Positions 10,073-18,837 of a stretch of DNA of 64,000 bases are shown here, one piece after another. Made by a program: the position numbers and the translations under genes. The DNA comes from Streptomyces sp. ADI95-17 (GTDB taxonomy: Bacteria; Actinomycetota; Actinomycetes; Streptomycetales; Streptomycetaceae), in assembly GCF_003846175.1 (NCBI RefSeq), contig NZ_ML123044.1, positions 812,852 through 876,851 on the forward strand, given 5' to 3'. Within the stretch, counting starts at the first letter, position 1, and every line of letters starts with the position of its first letter. The notes under the pieces are model-generated. The model did no database searches, was not told the origin of the DNA, and worked only from the letters and a program-made list of their open reading frames with translations.

Positions 10073-10090
10073 CCGGCCCGCTCGGGCCGG
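10073..10090. terminator. Terminator between the convergent lacI-type and esterase genes
   Basis: CCGGCCC-GCTC-GGGCCGG forms a 7-bp stem with a 4-nt loop between two convergent stop codons (10066 and 10103). Confidence 0.6.
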
Positions 10091-10102
10091 CCCCCGTACC
10101 GG

Positions 10103-11098
10103 CTATCGGGCCCGGCCCAGCCGCTCCCCGAAGAACCGCTGCCGGGCCGCCCGGAGCTCCGCCACCTCCGCCGCCGTGCCCTCGTGCTCGAAGTGCCCCG
10201 CGTTCAGCACCAGCAGTTCGTGCTCGCCGGCCAGCGCGTTGTGCACGGCGAACTGCCCCGGCGGCGGCACCGAGGGGTCGAAGAGCGCCGCGGCCACCAG
10301 CGTGGGCACCTCCAGCCGCGTCGCGGCCGTGGCGGCGTCGAAGTACGGCAGCACCTCGGTGACCTCGGGGTGGTCGCGGTGGTGGGCCCGCACCGACTCC
10401 CCGCTGCCGATGCACTGCAGGGTGAGCCGCAGGGGGTGGTTGCCGAAGGTGGGCACCGTCAGCTGCCCGGCCCCGAACCGGTCGTCCCAGGGCAGCGCCA
10501 GCGCGCCGAGCCCGCCGCCGAAGCTCTCGCCGAGGTAGCCGAGCGCCGGGCCGCCCCGCTCCGGCGCCAGCTCGGGCACCAGTTCGTGCAGCGCCGAGGC
10601 CGCGCACCACAGGTCCGCCACGCAGTCGCCGATGACATACGTGTCGCGCGACTCGATGCCGTGCAGCACATGCGCGGCGGACACGTCCGGGATGCCCGGG
10701 TGCAGTCCGCGCGACTTCATGCCCCGCACGCACGGCAGGATCGCCGCGGCCCGGGGCAGCGGCAGCGGCACATCGGGGCCCGGCTGTTCCCGGCCGCCGT
10801 ACCCGTGCCCGATGACGAATCCGTACTCCGCGGCCCCCTCGGCCGGCAGCGCCACCCAGCCGCCGATCCGTACACCGCCCACCGAGGTGAACGTCACACC
10901 GTGGATCCGTACCCCGTCGCGCTCCTCCTCCAGCGGCCCGAGCTCCGGCTCCGTGGCGACCTTGCGGGCCTCCTGGTAGCACTCGCGCCAGAAGGCGTCG
11001 AAATCGTCCGGAGCGGCGGGAGCGGGGACACGCAGCAGGTCCTGGAGCTCGTAGCCGTACGCCGGATCGAAGGGGAAGTCATGTTCGAACGAAGCCAT
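10103..11098 (-). CDS. Acetyl xylan esterase / cephalosporin-C deacetylase family (CE7)
   Basis: The 331-residue alpha/beta hydrolase matches the AXE1 (carbohydrate esterase 7) pattern along its length. The N-terminal helix region is DDFDAFWREC, the oxyanion and lid region is GHGYGGREQPGPDV, and the nucleophile elbow is GESFGGG with Ser192. The acid is in ALFDPSVPPP (Asp274) and the base in NAGHFEHEG (His302). There is no signal peptide, so it acts inside the cell, presumably removing acetyl groups from imported oligosaccharides. It is divergent from the sugar-transport operon and shares its 250-bp control region. Start 11098 is preferred; a GTG six bases upstream is also possible, and no clear ribosome site is seen. 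Confidence 0.85.
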   Translation of the reverse strand: MASFEHDFPFDPAYGYELQDLLRVPAPAAPDDFDAFWRECYQEARKVATEPELGPLEEERDGVRIHGVTFTSVGGVRIGGWVALPAEGAAEYGFVIGHGYGGREQPGPDVPLPLPRAAAILPCVRGMKSRGLHPGIPDVSAAHVLHGIESRDTYVIGDCVADLWCAASALHELVPELAPERGGPALGYLGESFGGGLGALALPWDDRFGAGQLTVPTFGNHPLRLTLQCIGSGESVRAHHRDHPEVTEVLPYFDAATAATRLEVPTLVAAALFDPSVPPPGQFAVHNALAGEHELLVLNAGHFEHEGTAAEVAELRAARQRFFGERLGRAR

Positions 11099-11295
11099 GA
11101 CCACGACCGTAACGGCCCGGGCCCCGGCGGCACAGCCTCTTGATCATCATCGGGCGGACAGCGAAATCGGTCACATCATCCACAATTTCGCATTTGGCGC
11201 GCATACCGTGCCAAGTTGAACATTCAGATGTCCAGCACGTTGCACGAGTGTGACCTAGCACCCTCTTGCGGATTCCCGAATGTCTGCCGCAGAGT

Positions 11296-11326
11296 GATGT
11301 ATGCGCTTACAGGCAGCGCATACATC
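11296..11326 (+). promoter_or_regulatory. Inverted repeat before the sugar-transport operon
   Basis: A perfect 11-bp inverted repeat (GATGTATGCGC at 11296-11306, complement at 11316-11326) with a 9-bp centre ends 25 bp before the ATG of the binding-protein gene. It is the strongest symmetry in the control region shared with the esterase gene. It may be an operator for the LacI-type protein or a leader hairpin. A weaker pair, GCGAAAT (11161) and ATTTCGC (11185), lies near the esterase gene. Confidence 0.5.
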
Positions 11327-11351
11327 AGGATTGCTCAAGGAGGAGCCCTCC

Positions 11352-12599
11352 ATGCCCCGCACCGCCAGAAACGCCTCGATCGGTATCGCAGTCGCCGCCG
11401 CGCTCACGCTCGGTCTGACCGCGTGCGGCAGTTCCGGCGACGATGTCGCCGCGGACAAGAAGCAGACGCTCACCGTCTGGGCCATGGGGGCCGAGGGCGA
11501 GAAGCTCGCGGATGTGGCCAAGGTCTACGAGAAGGCCAACCCGAACATCACCGTCAAGGTGACCCCGGTCGGCTGGGACGTCGCCCACCAGAAGCTGGTC
11601 TCCGCGGCCGCCGCCGGCACCCTGCCGGACGTGGCGCAGATGGGCGGCAGCTACATGGGCGAGTTCGCCGAGCTCGGTGTGCTGGAGCCGGTCGACACCA
11701 AGACCTTCAACGAGAAGGACTTCTTCCAGTCCGGCTGGAAGCAGGGCGAGGTGGACGGCCAGGCGTACGGCGTGCCGTGGTACGTCGACACCCGCGTCCT
11801 CTACTACCGCACCGACCTGGCCGAGAAGGCCGGCGTCACCAAGGCTCCGACCAACTGGAAGGAGATGCAGGACCTCGCCTCGGCCTACCAGAAGAAGGCC
11901 GGGACCAAGTGGGGCCTGTCCATCCAGCCCAGCGGCCTGGACACGGTGCAGAACTTCTACTCCTTCCTGTACTCGGCCGGCGGCGAGATCGTCAACGACA
12001 AGGGCGAGGCCGTCATCGACAGCCCCGAGGCCGTCAAGGCGCTCAAGGAGTACGGCTCGTACTTCGACAAGGGGCTCTCCAACAAGTCCGTGCAGCCCGG
12101 CTACGACGTGGTCAAGGACTTCGGCAACGGCCGCGTCCCGATGTTCTTCGGCGGCCCCTGGCACGTCACCCTGCTGAACGAGGGCCAGCCGCAGATCAAG
12201 GGCAAGTGGGCGGTGGCCAATGTGCCCGCCGACAAGACCTCCGCCTCCATGGCCGGCGGCTCGTCCCTGGTGGTCTCCAAGGACAGTGAGCACAAGGCCG
12301 CCGCCACCGAGTTCATCAAGTACCTGACGGACACCAAGGGCCAGGCCGACTGGTACAAGCGCACCAAGGACCTGCCGGCCAACACCTCCGCGTGGACCTC
12401 CGGCGCCCTCGCCGACGACGCCGACCTCCAGGTGTTCAAGAAGCAGATGGACACCGCCAAGGCCTCCCCGTCGCTGTCCAACTGGACGGAGATCACCGAC
12501 AAGGTCGACCAGGCCATCGCCAAGGTCACCCAGGGCAAGGCGTCCGCCGAGGACGCGCTCAAGACGGCCCAGTCCCAAATCGAAGGCCTTCTGAAGTAA
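11352..12599 (+). CDS. Sugar ABC transporter substrate-binding lipoprotein (family 1)
   Basis: The 415-residue product has a clear lipobox (GLTACG, Cys25) and the family-1 carbohydrate-binding fold: QTLTVWAMGAEGEKL at the start, AAAGTLPDVAQMG, then GVPWYVDTRVLYYRTDL, the most typical block, then NGRVPMFFGGPW. AAGGAGGAG upstream of the ATG at 11352 sets the start. It is first in an operon with two permease genes and a beta-glucosidase gene, with 25-bp and negative spacing to the next two genes. It should bind an oligosaccharide released outside the cell. No ATPase gene is present, as usual for Streptomyces sugar importers that share the MsiK ATPase. Confidence 0.94.
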   Translation: MPRTARNASIGIAVAAALTLGLTACGSSGDDVAADKKQTLTVWAMGAEGEKLADVAKVYEKANPNITVKVTPVGWDVAHQKLVSAAAAGTLPDVAQMGGSYMGEFAELGVLEPVDTKTFNEKDFFQSGWKQGEVDGQAYGVPWYVDTRVLYYRTDLAEKAGVTKAPTNWKEMQDLASAYQKKAGTKWGLSIQPSGLDTVQNFYSFLYSAGGEIVNDKGEAVIDSPEAVKALKEYGSYFDKGLSNKSVQPGYDVVKDFGNGRVPMFFGGPWHVTLLNEGQPQIKGKWAVANVPADKTSASMAGGSSLVVSKDSEHKAAATEFIKYLTDTKGQADWYKRTKDLPANTSAWTSGALADDADLQVFKKQMDTAKASPSLSNWTEITDKVDQAIAKVTQGKASAEDALKTAQSQIEGLLK

Positions 12600-12624
12600 T
12601 CGAAGGCCGGATGAAGTAGGAGTC

Positions 12625-13617
12625 ATGCGCACCATGACCGCAAAGGCCGCGCAGTCGGCCAAGGCGCAGGCCGGGTCGGGGACCTCCGGGTCCCCGGCCA
12701 CCGGGCCCGCGGGTCGCCGGGGCGGCAAGAAGGCCTCGATGGGCGTGCAGAACGTGGCCGGCTGGCTGTTCTCCACCCCCTTCCTCGTCCTCTTCCTCGT
12801 CTTCATGGCGTTCCCGATCATCGCCACGCTGGTGATGAGCTTCACCGACTTCGGGCTGCGCAATGTGACGCACCCGCTGGACGCGAACTTCATCGGCTTC
12901 GAGAACTACATCAAGCTGTTCAGCGACGAGAAGTTCCTCAAGTCGCTGTTCAACACGGCGTACTTCGTGGTGATCGGCGTCCCGCTGACGATCGGCCTCG
13001 GTCTGGTCGTCGCCGTACTGCTGAACAACGGCATCGACCGGGCGCGGACCTTCTTCCGCGTCGGCTTCTACGCCCCGGTGGTCACCACCATCGTCGCGGT
13101 CGCCGTGGTCTGGCGGTTCGTGCTCGACCCGAGCGACGGGCTCGTCGCGGGGCTCCTCTCCGAAGTGGGCCTCACCTCGCCCGACTTCCTGGGCTCCGAG
13201 ACGCTCGCCATGCCGTCGATGATCGCGATGGCGGTCTGGCGCAACCTCGGCACGGTCATGGTGCTCTTCATCGCCGGTCTGCAGGCCATCCCCACCGAGG
13301 TGCGGGAGGCCGCGCGGCTGGACGGTGCCGGTGTCTGGCAGGAGTTCAAGGGCATCACCGTGCCGCTGCTGCGGCCGACGCTGCTCTACGCCACGGTGAT
13401 CACGACCATCGGTTACCTCAACGTCTTCGAGGAGCCGTTCGTGATGACCCAGGGCGGTCCCTCGGACTCCACGCTCACCGTCTCGCTGAACATGTACCGC
13501 GAGGGCTTCAACTTCTTCCACATGGGCTATGCGAGCGCCATGGCGTATGTCCTCTTCGTAGTGATCATGGGCATCACGGTGCTCCAGCTCCGACTGCTGA
13601 AGGACAACACGAAATGA
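12625..13617 (+). CDS. Sugar ABC transporter permease (MalF/UgpA type)
   Basis: The 330-residue protein has about six membrane helices after a 40-residue polar N-terminus. It carries the EAA loop (EVREAARLDGAGVWQEFKGI) that docks to the ATPase subunit. The start has TAGGAGTC just upstream. Its stop overlaps the next permease start by four bases (ATGA), a sign of translational coupling. With the following gene it forms the membrane pore of the importer. Confidence 0.94.
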   Translation: MRTMTAKAAQSAKAQAGSGTSGSPATGPAGRRGGKKASMGVQNVAGWLFSTPFLVLFLVFMAFPIIATLVMSFTDFGLRNVTHPLDANFIGFENYIKLFSDEKFLKSLFNTAYFVVIGVPLTIGLGLVVAVLLNNGIDRARTFFRVGFYAPVVTTIVAVAVVWRFVLDPSDGLVAGLLSEVGLTSPDFLGSETLAMPSMIAMAVWRNLGTVMVLFIAGLQAIPTEVREAARLDGAGVWQEFKGITVPLLRPTLLYATVITTIGYLNVFEEPFVMTQGGPSDSTLTVSLNMYREGFNFFHMGYASAMAYVLFVVIMGITVLQLRLLKDNTK

Positions 13618-14522
13618 GCGCCACCAGTGCACCGGGCGCCGTCTCGACGGCGCCGTCGAAGAAGCCCGCGGACACTCCGCCGTCCGGGACGAAGAAGGCC
13701 CGCAACCCGAAGCGCGTCCTGGTCTACGTCCTGCTGTCGGTCGGCCTGCTGATCATGTCGGCGCCGTTCCTGTGGATGGCCCTCTCGGCCTTCAAGACAC
13801 AGCAGGAACTGACGGCCAGCCCGCCGGTGTGGATCCCGACCGAGTGGACCCTGGACAACTTCCGGGAACTGCTCGACAAGCTCGATCTGCCGCTGTACTT
13901 CATGAACTCGGTGATCGTGGCGGTGCTGGTCACCGTCTCGAACCTGGTGTTCTGCTCGATGCTCGGGTACGCCCTGGCCAAGCTGAACTTCGCCGGCCGC
14001 AACAAGATCTTCGGCCTGGTTCTCGGCGCCCTGATGGTGCCCGGCAACCTGATGCTGCTGCCGCTGTTCGTGCTGATGAGCAAGTTGCAGCTGATCGACT
14101 CGTACGCCGGTCTGGTGCTGCCGTTCGCCGCCGGAGCCTTCGGGGTCTTCCTGATGCGGCAGTTCATGCAGTCGATCCCGGACGAGCTGCTGGAAGCGGC
14201 CCGGATGGACGGCGCCGGTGAGTGGTACATCTTCTGGCGGATCGTGATGCCGCTGGTGAAGCCCGCCCTGGCGACGCTCTCGATCTTCACGTTCCTGGGC
14301 TCCTGGAACAACTTCGTCTGGCCGCTCATCGCGACCAACGACCCCGACAAGTACACCCTGCCGGTCGCCCTGGCCACCTTCGCCACCGACCCCAACAAGG
14401 CGGGCGGGTCCAACGGCATGCTGATGGCCGGCTCCCTGCTGGTCGTCCTGCCCGTCGTGGTCCTGTTCATCGCGCTCCAGCGGCACTTCACCCAGGGCAT
14501 CGCCACGGCGGGCATGAAGTAG
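13614..14522 (+). CDS. Sugar ABC transporter permease (MalG/UgpE type)
   Basis: The 302-residue protein has a polar N-terminus of about 40 residues, six predicted membrane helices, and the EAA loop ELLEAARMDGAGEWYIFWRI. Its C-terminal ALQRHFTQGIATAGMK is typical of the MalG subgroup. Translation is coupled to the preceding permease by a 4-base overlap. It is followed after 85 bp by the beta-glucosidase gene. Confidence 0.94.
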   Translation: MSATSAPGAVSTAPSKKPADTPPSGTKKARNPKRVLVYVLLSVGLLIMSAPFLWMALSAFKTQQELTASPPVWIPTEWTLDNFRELLDKLDLPLYFMNSVIVAVLVTVSNLVFCSMLGYALAKLNFAGRNKIFGLVLGALMVPGNLMLLPLFVLMSKLQLIDSYAGLVLPFAAGAFGVFLMRQFMQSIPDELLEAARMDGAGEWYIFWRIVMPLVKPALATLSIFTFLGSWNNFVWPLIATNDPDKYTLPVALATFATDPNKAGGSNGMLMAGSLLVVLPVVVLFIALQRHFTQGIATAGMK

Positions 14523-14607
14523 CCCGCCCGGCAGCCCCACCGATACGTACGGGGCCGCGGCCCCACACCCGCGGCCACACCCCTTCATCCCAGAGAGACA
14601 GTTTGCG

Positions 14608-15810
14608 ATGACGCACACCCAGGTCCCGTTCCCCGAAAACTTCCTGTGGGGCGCCTCCACGGCCGCCCACCAGATCGAGGGCAACAACACCAACAGCGAC
14701 TGGTGGGTCAAGGAGCACGCCGCGGGCACCCACATCCAGGAGCCCAGCCTGGACGCCTGCGACAGCTACCACCGCTGGAACGAAGACATGGACACGCTGG
14801 CCGGTCTGGGCTTCACCGACTACCGGTTCTCCATCGAGTGGGCGCGCATCGAGCCGGCCGAGGGCCGCTTCTCCCGCGCCGAGCTCGCCCACTACCGCCG
14901 CATGGTCGAGGGCGCCATCGAGCGCGGCCTGCGCCCCATGATCACCCTGCACCACTTCACCGTGCCGCAGTGGTTCGAGGCGCGCGGCGGCTGGACCGCC
15001 GAGGGTGCGACCGAGCTCTTCGCGCGTTACGTCGCGGCCTGCGCGCCGGTGATCGCCGAGGGCGTCAGCCACGTCTGCACCATCAACGAGCCGAACATGA
15101 TCGCCGTGATGGCCGGCCAGGCCAAGCGGGGCGACAACAGCTTCCCGCCGGCCGGCCTGCCGACCCCCGACGACGAGACCACCGAGGCCGTCATCGCCGC
15201 GCACCACGCGGCCGTCAAGGAGGTCCGGGCGATCAACCCCGACATCCAGGTCGGCTGGACCATCGCCAACCAGGTCTACCAGGCCCTGCCCGGCGCCGAG
15301 GAGGTCACCGCGGCCTACCGTCACCCCCGCGAGGACGTCTTCATCGAAGCCGCCCGCGGCGACGACTGGATCGGTGTGCAGTCCTACACCCGGACCAAGA
15401 TCGGCACCGACGGCCCGATACCCACCGCCGAAGGCGTCGAGCGCACCCTCACGCAGTGGGAGTACTACCCCTCCGCGGTCGGCTACGCGCTGCGCCACAC
15501 CGCCGAGGTCCTCGGCAACGACGTCCCGCTGATCGTCACCGAGAACGGCATCGCCACCGACGACGACACCCGCCGCGTCGACTACTACACCGGCGCCCTC
15601 AACGAGGTCGCGTCCGGGATCCAGGACGGCCTGAACATCCAGGGCTACCTGGCCTGGAGCGCGCTCGACAACTACGAGTGGGGCTCCTACAAGCCCACCT
15701 TCGGCCTGATCGGCTGGGACCCGGAGACCTTCGAGCGGCTGCCCAAGCCGTCCGCCGTCTGGCTGGGCGAGATGGGCCGCACCCGCGCCCTGCCGCGTAT
15801 CGCCGGCTGA
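14608..15810 (+). CDS. Glycoside hydrolase family 1 beta-glucosidase
   Basis: The 400-residue cytoplasmic enzyme starts with the GH1 signature FPENFLWGASTAAHQIEG. The acid/base Glu161 is in the TINEPN motif and the nucleophile Glu312 is in VTENG. WSALDNYEWGSYKPTFGL supplies the conserved aglycone-site residues. It is some 50 residues shorter than common GH1 enzymes because loops in the middle are compact. It is last in the transporter operon, so it should hydrolyse the imported beta-glucoside to glucose. No signal peptide is present. The linkage cannot be deduced from the sequence alone. Confidence 0.94.
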   Translation: MTHTQVPFPENFLWGASTAAHQIEGNNTNSDWWVKEHAAGTHIQEPSLDACDSYHRWNEDMDTLAGLGFTDYRFSIEWARIEPAEGRFSRAELAHYRRMVEGAIERGLRPMITLHHFTVPQWFEARGGWTAEGATELFARYVAACAPVIAEGVSHVCTINEPNMIAVMAGQAKRGDNSFPPAGLPTPDDETTEAVIAAHHAAVKEVRAINPDIQVGWTIANQVYQALPGAEEVTAAYRHPREDVFIEAARGDDWIGVQSYTRTKIGTDGPIPTAEGVERTLTQWEYYPSAVGYALRHTAEVLGNDVPLIVTENGIATDDDTRRVDYYTGALNEVASGIQDGLNIQGYLAWSALDNYEWGSYKPTFGLIGWDPETFERLPKPSAVWLGEMGRTRALPRIAG

Positions 15811-15850
15811 CGTCGGCCCCCGAGCCGACCGATGTCGGCTCCCCCCGACC

Positions 15851-15917
15851 GGGAGCTACCTGACAGCTCCCGCCCGTACGGGAACCGGCGACACCTGACG
15901 GACGCCGGTCCCCGTAC
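15851..15917 (+). terminator. Hairpin cluster after the beta-glucosidase gene
   Basis: Two inverted repeats follow the stop codon: GGGAGCT-N7-AGCTCCC (15851-15871), and a 15-bp arm pair with one mismatch (15876-15890 with 15903-15917). Further imperfect GC-rich symmetry extends to about 16000. They likely end or attenuate the operon before the exported enzyme gene. Confidence 0.55.
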
Positions 15918-16098
15918 AGCAGGGCCTTCCGGGCCCTGTGCCCGCGTGCGGCGCCGCTCGTGTCCAGCCCTGCTCACGTGCGGCGGCGCACGCGGGTGCC
16001 GTACGAGGCAACGGCGCCCCGCGCCCGCGAATCACGACCGACGAACGAAATCCGCCCACCGCCCACAGTCGGTGGCTCTTTCTCTTCGAGGGGTTCTG

Positions 16099-17574
16099 AT
16101 GGACCGTCGTACGTTTCTCACCGCCGCGGGAACAGGGGCTGCCGCCCTGTCGCTCGGCACCGTGGTGGCCTCTCCGGCGGGCGCCGCCGCCCAGCCGGTG
16201 CGCGGCTCGCACGCACCGCTGCTGCTGCGCTGGTTCCGCGACACGTATCGCTCGATCGAGGCCATGACGACCGACTTCGGTCTCGCCGTCGACAAGATCG
16301 ACGTCAGCGGGCCCGGCGCCCCCGTCCAGTCGCGTCAGACCTCCCCCACCAACATCGGCTGCGGCCTCTGGTCGACGGTGGCCGCCGCCGGGCTCGGGGT
16401 GATCGACGACGACACGATGCGCCGACGTCTTGAGCGCACCGTGCGGGCCGTCGAGAAGCTGGAGCGCCACCACGGCTTCTGGCTCAACTGGTACGACGCG
16501 CACGACGGTTCGGTCCTCACCCAGTGGCCCGGCACCGGCGACCCGGTCCGCCCGTTCCTCTCCTCCGTCGACAACGCCTGGCTGATCACCGGCCTGCGCA
16601 TCGCCGCCGACGCCGCACCCGCGCTGCGCCCCCACATAGCCCGCATCCTGGCGACCGCCGACTGGTCGTACTACTACACGCCGTACGACCCGGCCGACCC
16701 GGTCGCCGGCCCCGGTCAGCTGCGCGGCGGGTTCTGGCCCGATACCGAGGAGCCCACCGGGCACCACTACGGCGCGCTCAACACCGAGCCGCGGATGGCC
16801 AGTTACCTGGGGATCGCGGACGGCTCGCTGCCCGCCGACCACTACTGGCACCTGCTGCGCACGATGCTGCCCGAGCACGAGCAGGAGCAGCACCCGCAGG
16901 GCAGTTACGTCGCCATGGACGGCGTACGCGTCTGGCAGGGGCACTACACGCACCGCGGCCGGAAGATCGTGCCCACCTGGGGCGGGTCGATGTTCGAGGC
17001 CCTGATGGTGCCCTTGTTCGTGCCGGAGGCGGAGTGGTCGCCGAGGTCGTGGGGTCTCACCCACCACCGGTACGTCCGCAGCCAGATCGAGCACGGCACG
17101 GAAGAGGCGGGGTACGGGTACTGGGGCTTCTCCCCCTCGAACATTCCCGAGGGCGGCTACCAGGAGTACGGCGTCGACGCGATCGGCATGCAGGTCGACG
17201 GCTACGCCTCCAACACCGACCGCACGTACACCAAGGACGGCGAGCCGCTGCCGCCCGCCTCGGCGTTCACCAACGGTGTGGTCACCCCGCACGCCTCCTT
17301 CCTCGCCCTGCCGTACGCACCGGCCGAGGCGATCGCCAACCTGCGCGCGCTCGACCGCGACTTCGGCGCCTACCACGCCGGGTACGGCTTCCGGGACTCC
17401 GTCAATGTCGGCACCGGGCGGGTCAGCGACTACCTGCTCGCGCTGGACCAGGGCATGATCGCGGCGGCACTGGCCCAGGCGATCCGCCCCGGCCTGCTGC
17501 AACGGCCGTTCCGGACCGGCGGGTTCCGGTCGAAGGTGCGGCCGCTGCTCGCCAAGGAGCGGTTCTCCATCTGA
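16099..17574 (+). CDS. Tat-exported glucoamylase-like glycosidase (GH144-type domain)
   Basis: The 491-residue product has a twin-arginine signal (MDRRTFLTAAGTG) and Ala-rich cleavage region near residue 31. The C-terminal two thirds match the glucoamylase-like domain shared with GH144 endo-beta-1,2-glucanases: GGSMFEALMVPLFVPE, YGYWGFSPSNIPEGGYQEYG, GVVTPHASFLALPYAP, and NLRALDRDFGAYHAGYGF. The fold is an alpha/alpha-toroid with acidic catalytic residues. The ATG at 16099 follows a purine-rich CGAGGGG, 5-11 bases upstream. It is next to the sugar importer and GH1 gene, so it would act outside the cell to release the oligosaccharides that are imported. The family also has members of unknown specificity, so beta-1,2-glucan is a hypothesis. 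Confidence 0.8.
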   Translation: MDRRTFLTAAGTGAAALSLGTVVASPAGAAAQPVRGSHAPLLLRWFRDTYRSIEAMTTDFGLAVDKIDVSGPGAPVQSRQTSPTNIGCGLWSTVAAAGLGVIDDDTMRRRLERTVRAVEKLERHHGFWLNWYDAHDGSVLTQWPGTGDPVRPFLSSVDNAWLITGLRIAADAAPALRPHIARILATADWSYYYTPYDPADPVAGPGQLRGGFWPDTEEPTGHHYGALNTEPRMASYLGIADGSLPADHYWHLLRTMLPEHEQEQHPQGSYVAMDGVRVWQGHYTHRGRKIVPTWGGSMFEALMVPLFVPEAEWSPRSWGLTHHRYVRSQIEHGTEEAGYGYWGFSPSNIPEGGYQEYGVDAIGMQVDGYASNTDRTYTKDGEPLPPASAFTNGVVTPHASFLALPYAPAEAIANLRALDRDFGAYHAGYGFRDSVNVGTGRVSDYLLALDQGMIAAALAQAIRPGLLQRPFRTGGFRSKVRPLLAKERFSI

Positions 17575-17590
17575 ACCGCCTCGAAACGTG

Positions 17591-17647
17591 GTGGCGTACC
17601 GGTCCGGGGCGGAGCGCTCGGGGCCCGGCCCCGGCCCGGTACGCCAC
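17591..17647. terminator. Long hairpin between convergent genes
   Basis: GTGGCGTACCGG (17591-17602) pairs perfectly with its complement at 17636-17647. The GC-rich interior can itself pair. It separates the convergent stop codons at 17574 and 17651. Confidence 0.6.
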
Positions 17648-17650
17648 CGC

Positions 17651-18760
17651 TCAGTTCCAGCCCCGGCGGTACGCCGTCCAGTCGCCCTCCCGCGCGGCGA
17701 AGTCGACGTAGAGCGCGACCCCGAACCGTTCGCGGTCGCGGTCGGTGCGCCCCAGTCCCAGCCGGGTGCCCCGGACCGCGGCGGCGACCGTCTCGGCCGA
17801 CTCGTGGTGTCCGAGGTCGTTCTCGTGGAAGAACGGCAGCCCCATCAGCAGATCGGTGCCGCGCGGCGTCACTTCGAGGGCGAGCGCCGTCTGCTGGGCG
17901 ACATAGCCGCCGAACAGTCCCTCCAGGGGCATCCAGGTGTCGTACGACATGACGGCGATCTGGTCGACCCGGCGCGCGACCTGGCCGAAGAACTTCTGCG
18001 ACCACCACTTCTGGCTGCCGCCGCTGAGCACCCCGACCACGCGGTGCGCCGCGGGCAGCGGGTCGATCTGGTGGGCGGCGACGGACAGCGTTGCCCGGCG
18101 TGCCCCGGTGAGCGCGCGCAGGTCGTCCAGGAGCGAGAGGTAGTTCCGGTCGCCGGAGTGCAGCGGCTCCAGGTCGAAGTGGACGCCGTCGAACCCGGCG
18201 TCCAGGATCTGCCGGGCCGAGGCGACCACGGCGGTACGCGATCCGGCCCGTTCCAGGCGCAGCCCGTCGGGCCCTTCGGTGGCGAGCACGTCGCCGAGCC
18301 AGGCCTGGACCCGGATGCCGGGCAGGGTGCGGTGCACGGCGTCGATCAGCCACCGGGCCCCGGGGTAGCGGTCGGCGGGCAGGGTGCCGTCGTGTTCCAG
18401 CGGCCCGGCGTGGACGTACAGGTCCTTGATCCCCGTCCCCTCGATCCGGGTGGCGAACGCGGCGAGGTCGGCGTCGTTCTTGCGTCCGTCGACCCAGGCG
18501 TGGCCGAGCCAGATGGCGTCGCGGCCACGGGTGCGGGTGTTGTCGCCCGGGTCGCCGGAGTAGTTGAGCCGCAGGGCGATGCCCGCGGTGAGCACCGGCA
18601 CCACGATCACCAGGACCGCCGCCAGGGCGATCCTCCTGGGCCAGGTCCACCTGAACCGGGCCGCCCGTTCGCGTATCCGCCGGGCGCCGCGTTCGATCCC
18701 CGTGAGCACGTCCTTCTCCCCCTGTGTTTCGGTGTGCCGTCGCCGTACGAAGGGCATCAT
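17651..18760 (-). CDS. Membrane-anchored GH18-like TIM-barrel protein
   Basis: The 369-residue protein has a basic cytoplasmic N-terminus, one membrane helix at about 43-64 and an external barrel domain. The segment GFDGVHFDLEP (190-199) matches the GH18 active-site strand DxxDxDxE but reads D-x-x-H-x-D-x-E, keeping the last Asp (196) and the catalytic Glu (198). Other barrel-strand features are DLYVHAGP, VQAWLGD and QIAVMSYDTWMP; the last resembles the GH18 strand with the substrate-contacting Tyr. It is likely an extracytoplasmic glycosidase or binding protein of the GH18 superfamily; chitinase activity is not implied. Two adjacent ATG codons (18760, 18757) are possible starts. It is divergent from the TPM-domain gene. 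Confidence 0.7.
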   Translation of the reverse strand: MMPFVRRRHTETQGEKDVLTGIERGARRIRERAARFRWTWPRRIALAAVLVIVVPVLTAGIALRLNYSGDPGDNTRTRGRDAIWLGHAWVDGRKNDADLAAFATRIEGTGIKDLYVHAGPLEHDGTLPADRYPGARWLIDAVHRTLPGIRVQAWLGDVLATEGPDGLRLERAGSRTAVVASARQILDAGFDGVHFDLEPLHSGDRNYLSLLDDLRALTGARRATLSVAAHQIDPLPAAHRVVGVLSGGSQKWWSQKFFGQVARRVDQIAVMSYDTWMPLEGLFGGYVAQQTALALEVTPRGTDLLMGLPFFHENDLGHHESAETVAAAVRGTRLGLGRTDRDRERFGVALYVDFAAREGDWTAYRRGWN

Positions 18761-18837
18761 GACGCACCGCCCGGGTGCCGTCGGCGGGCCCGGTCGCCGG
18801 GTCGCGGGTGACGGAGGGTGGACATAGCCTCACGAAT

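Noticed and set aside
11352..15810. cebEFG-bglC cellobiose operon
   Set aside because: Gene order is similar, but no CebR-type 14-bp operator is found upstream and an unrelated esterase gene is divergent, so the name was not applied.
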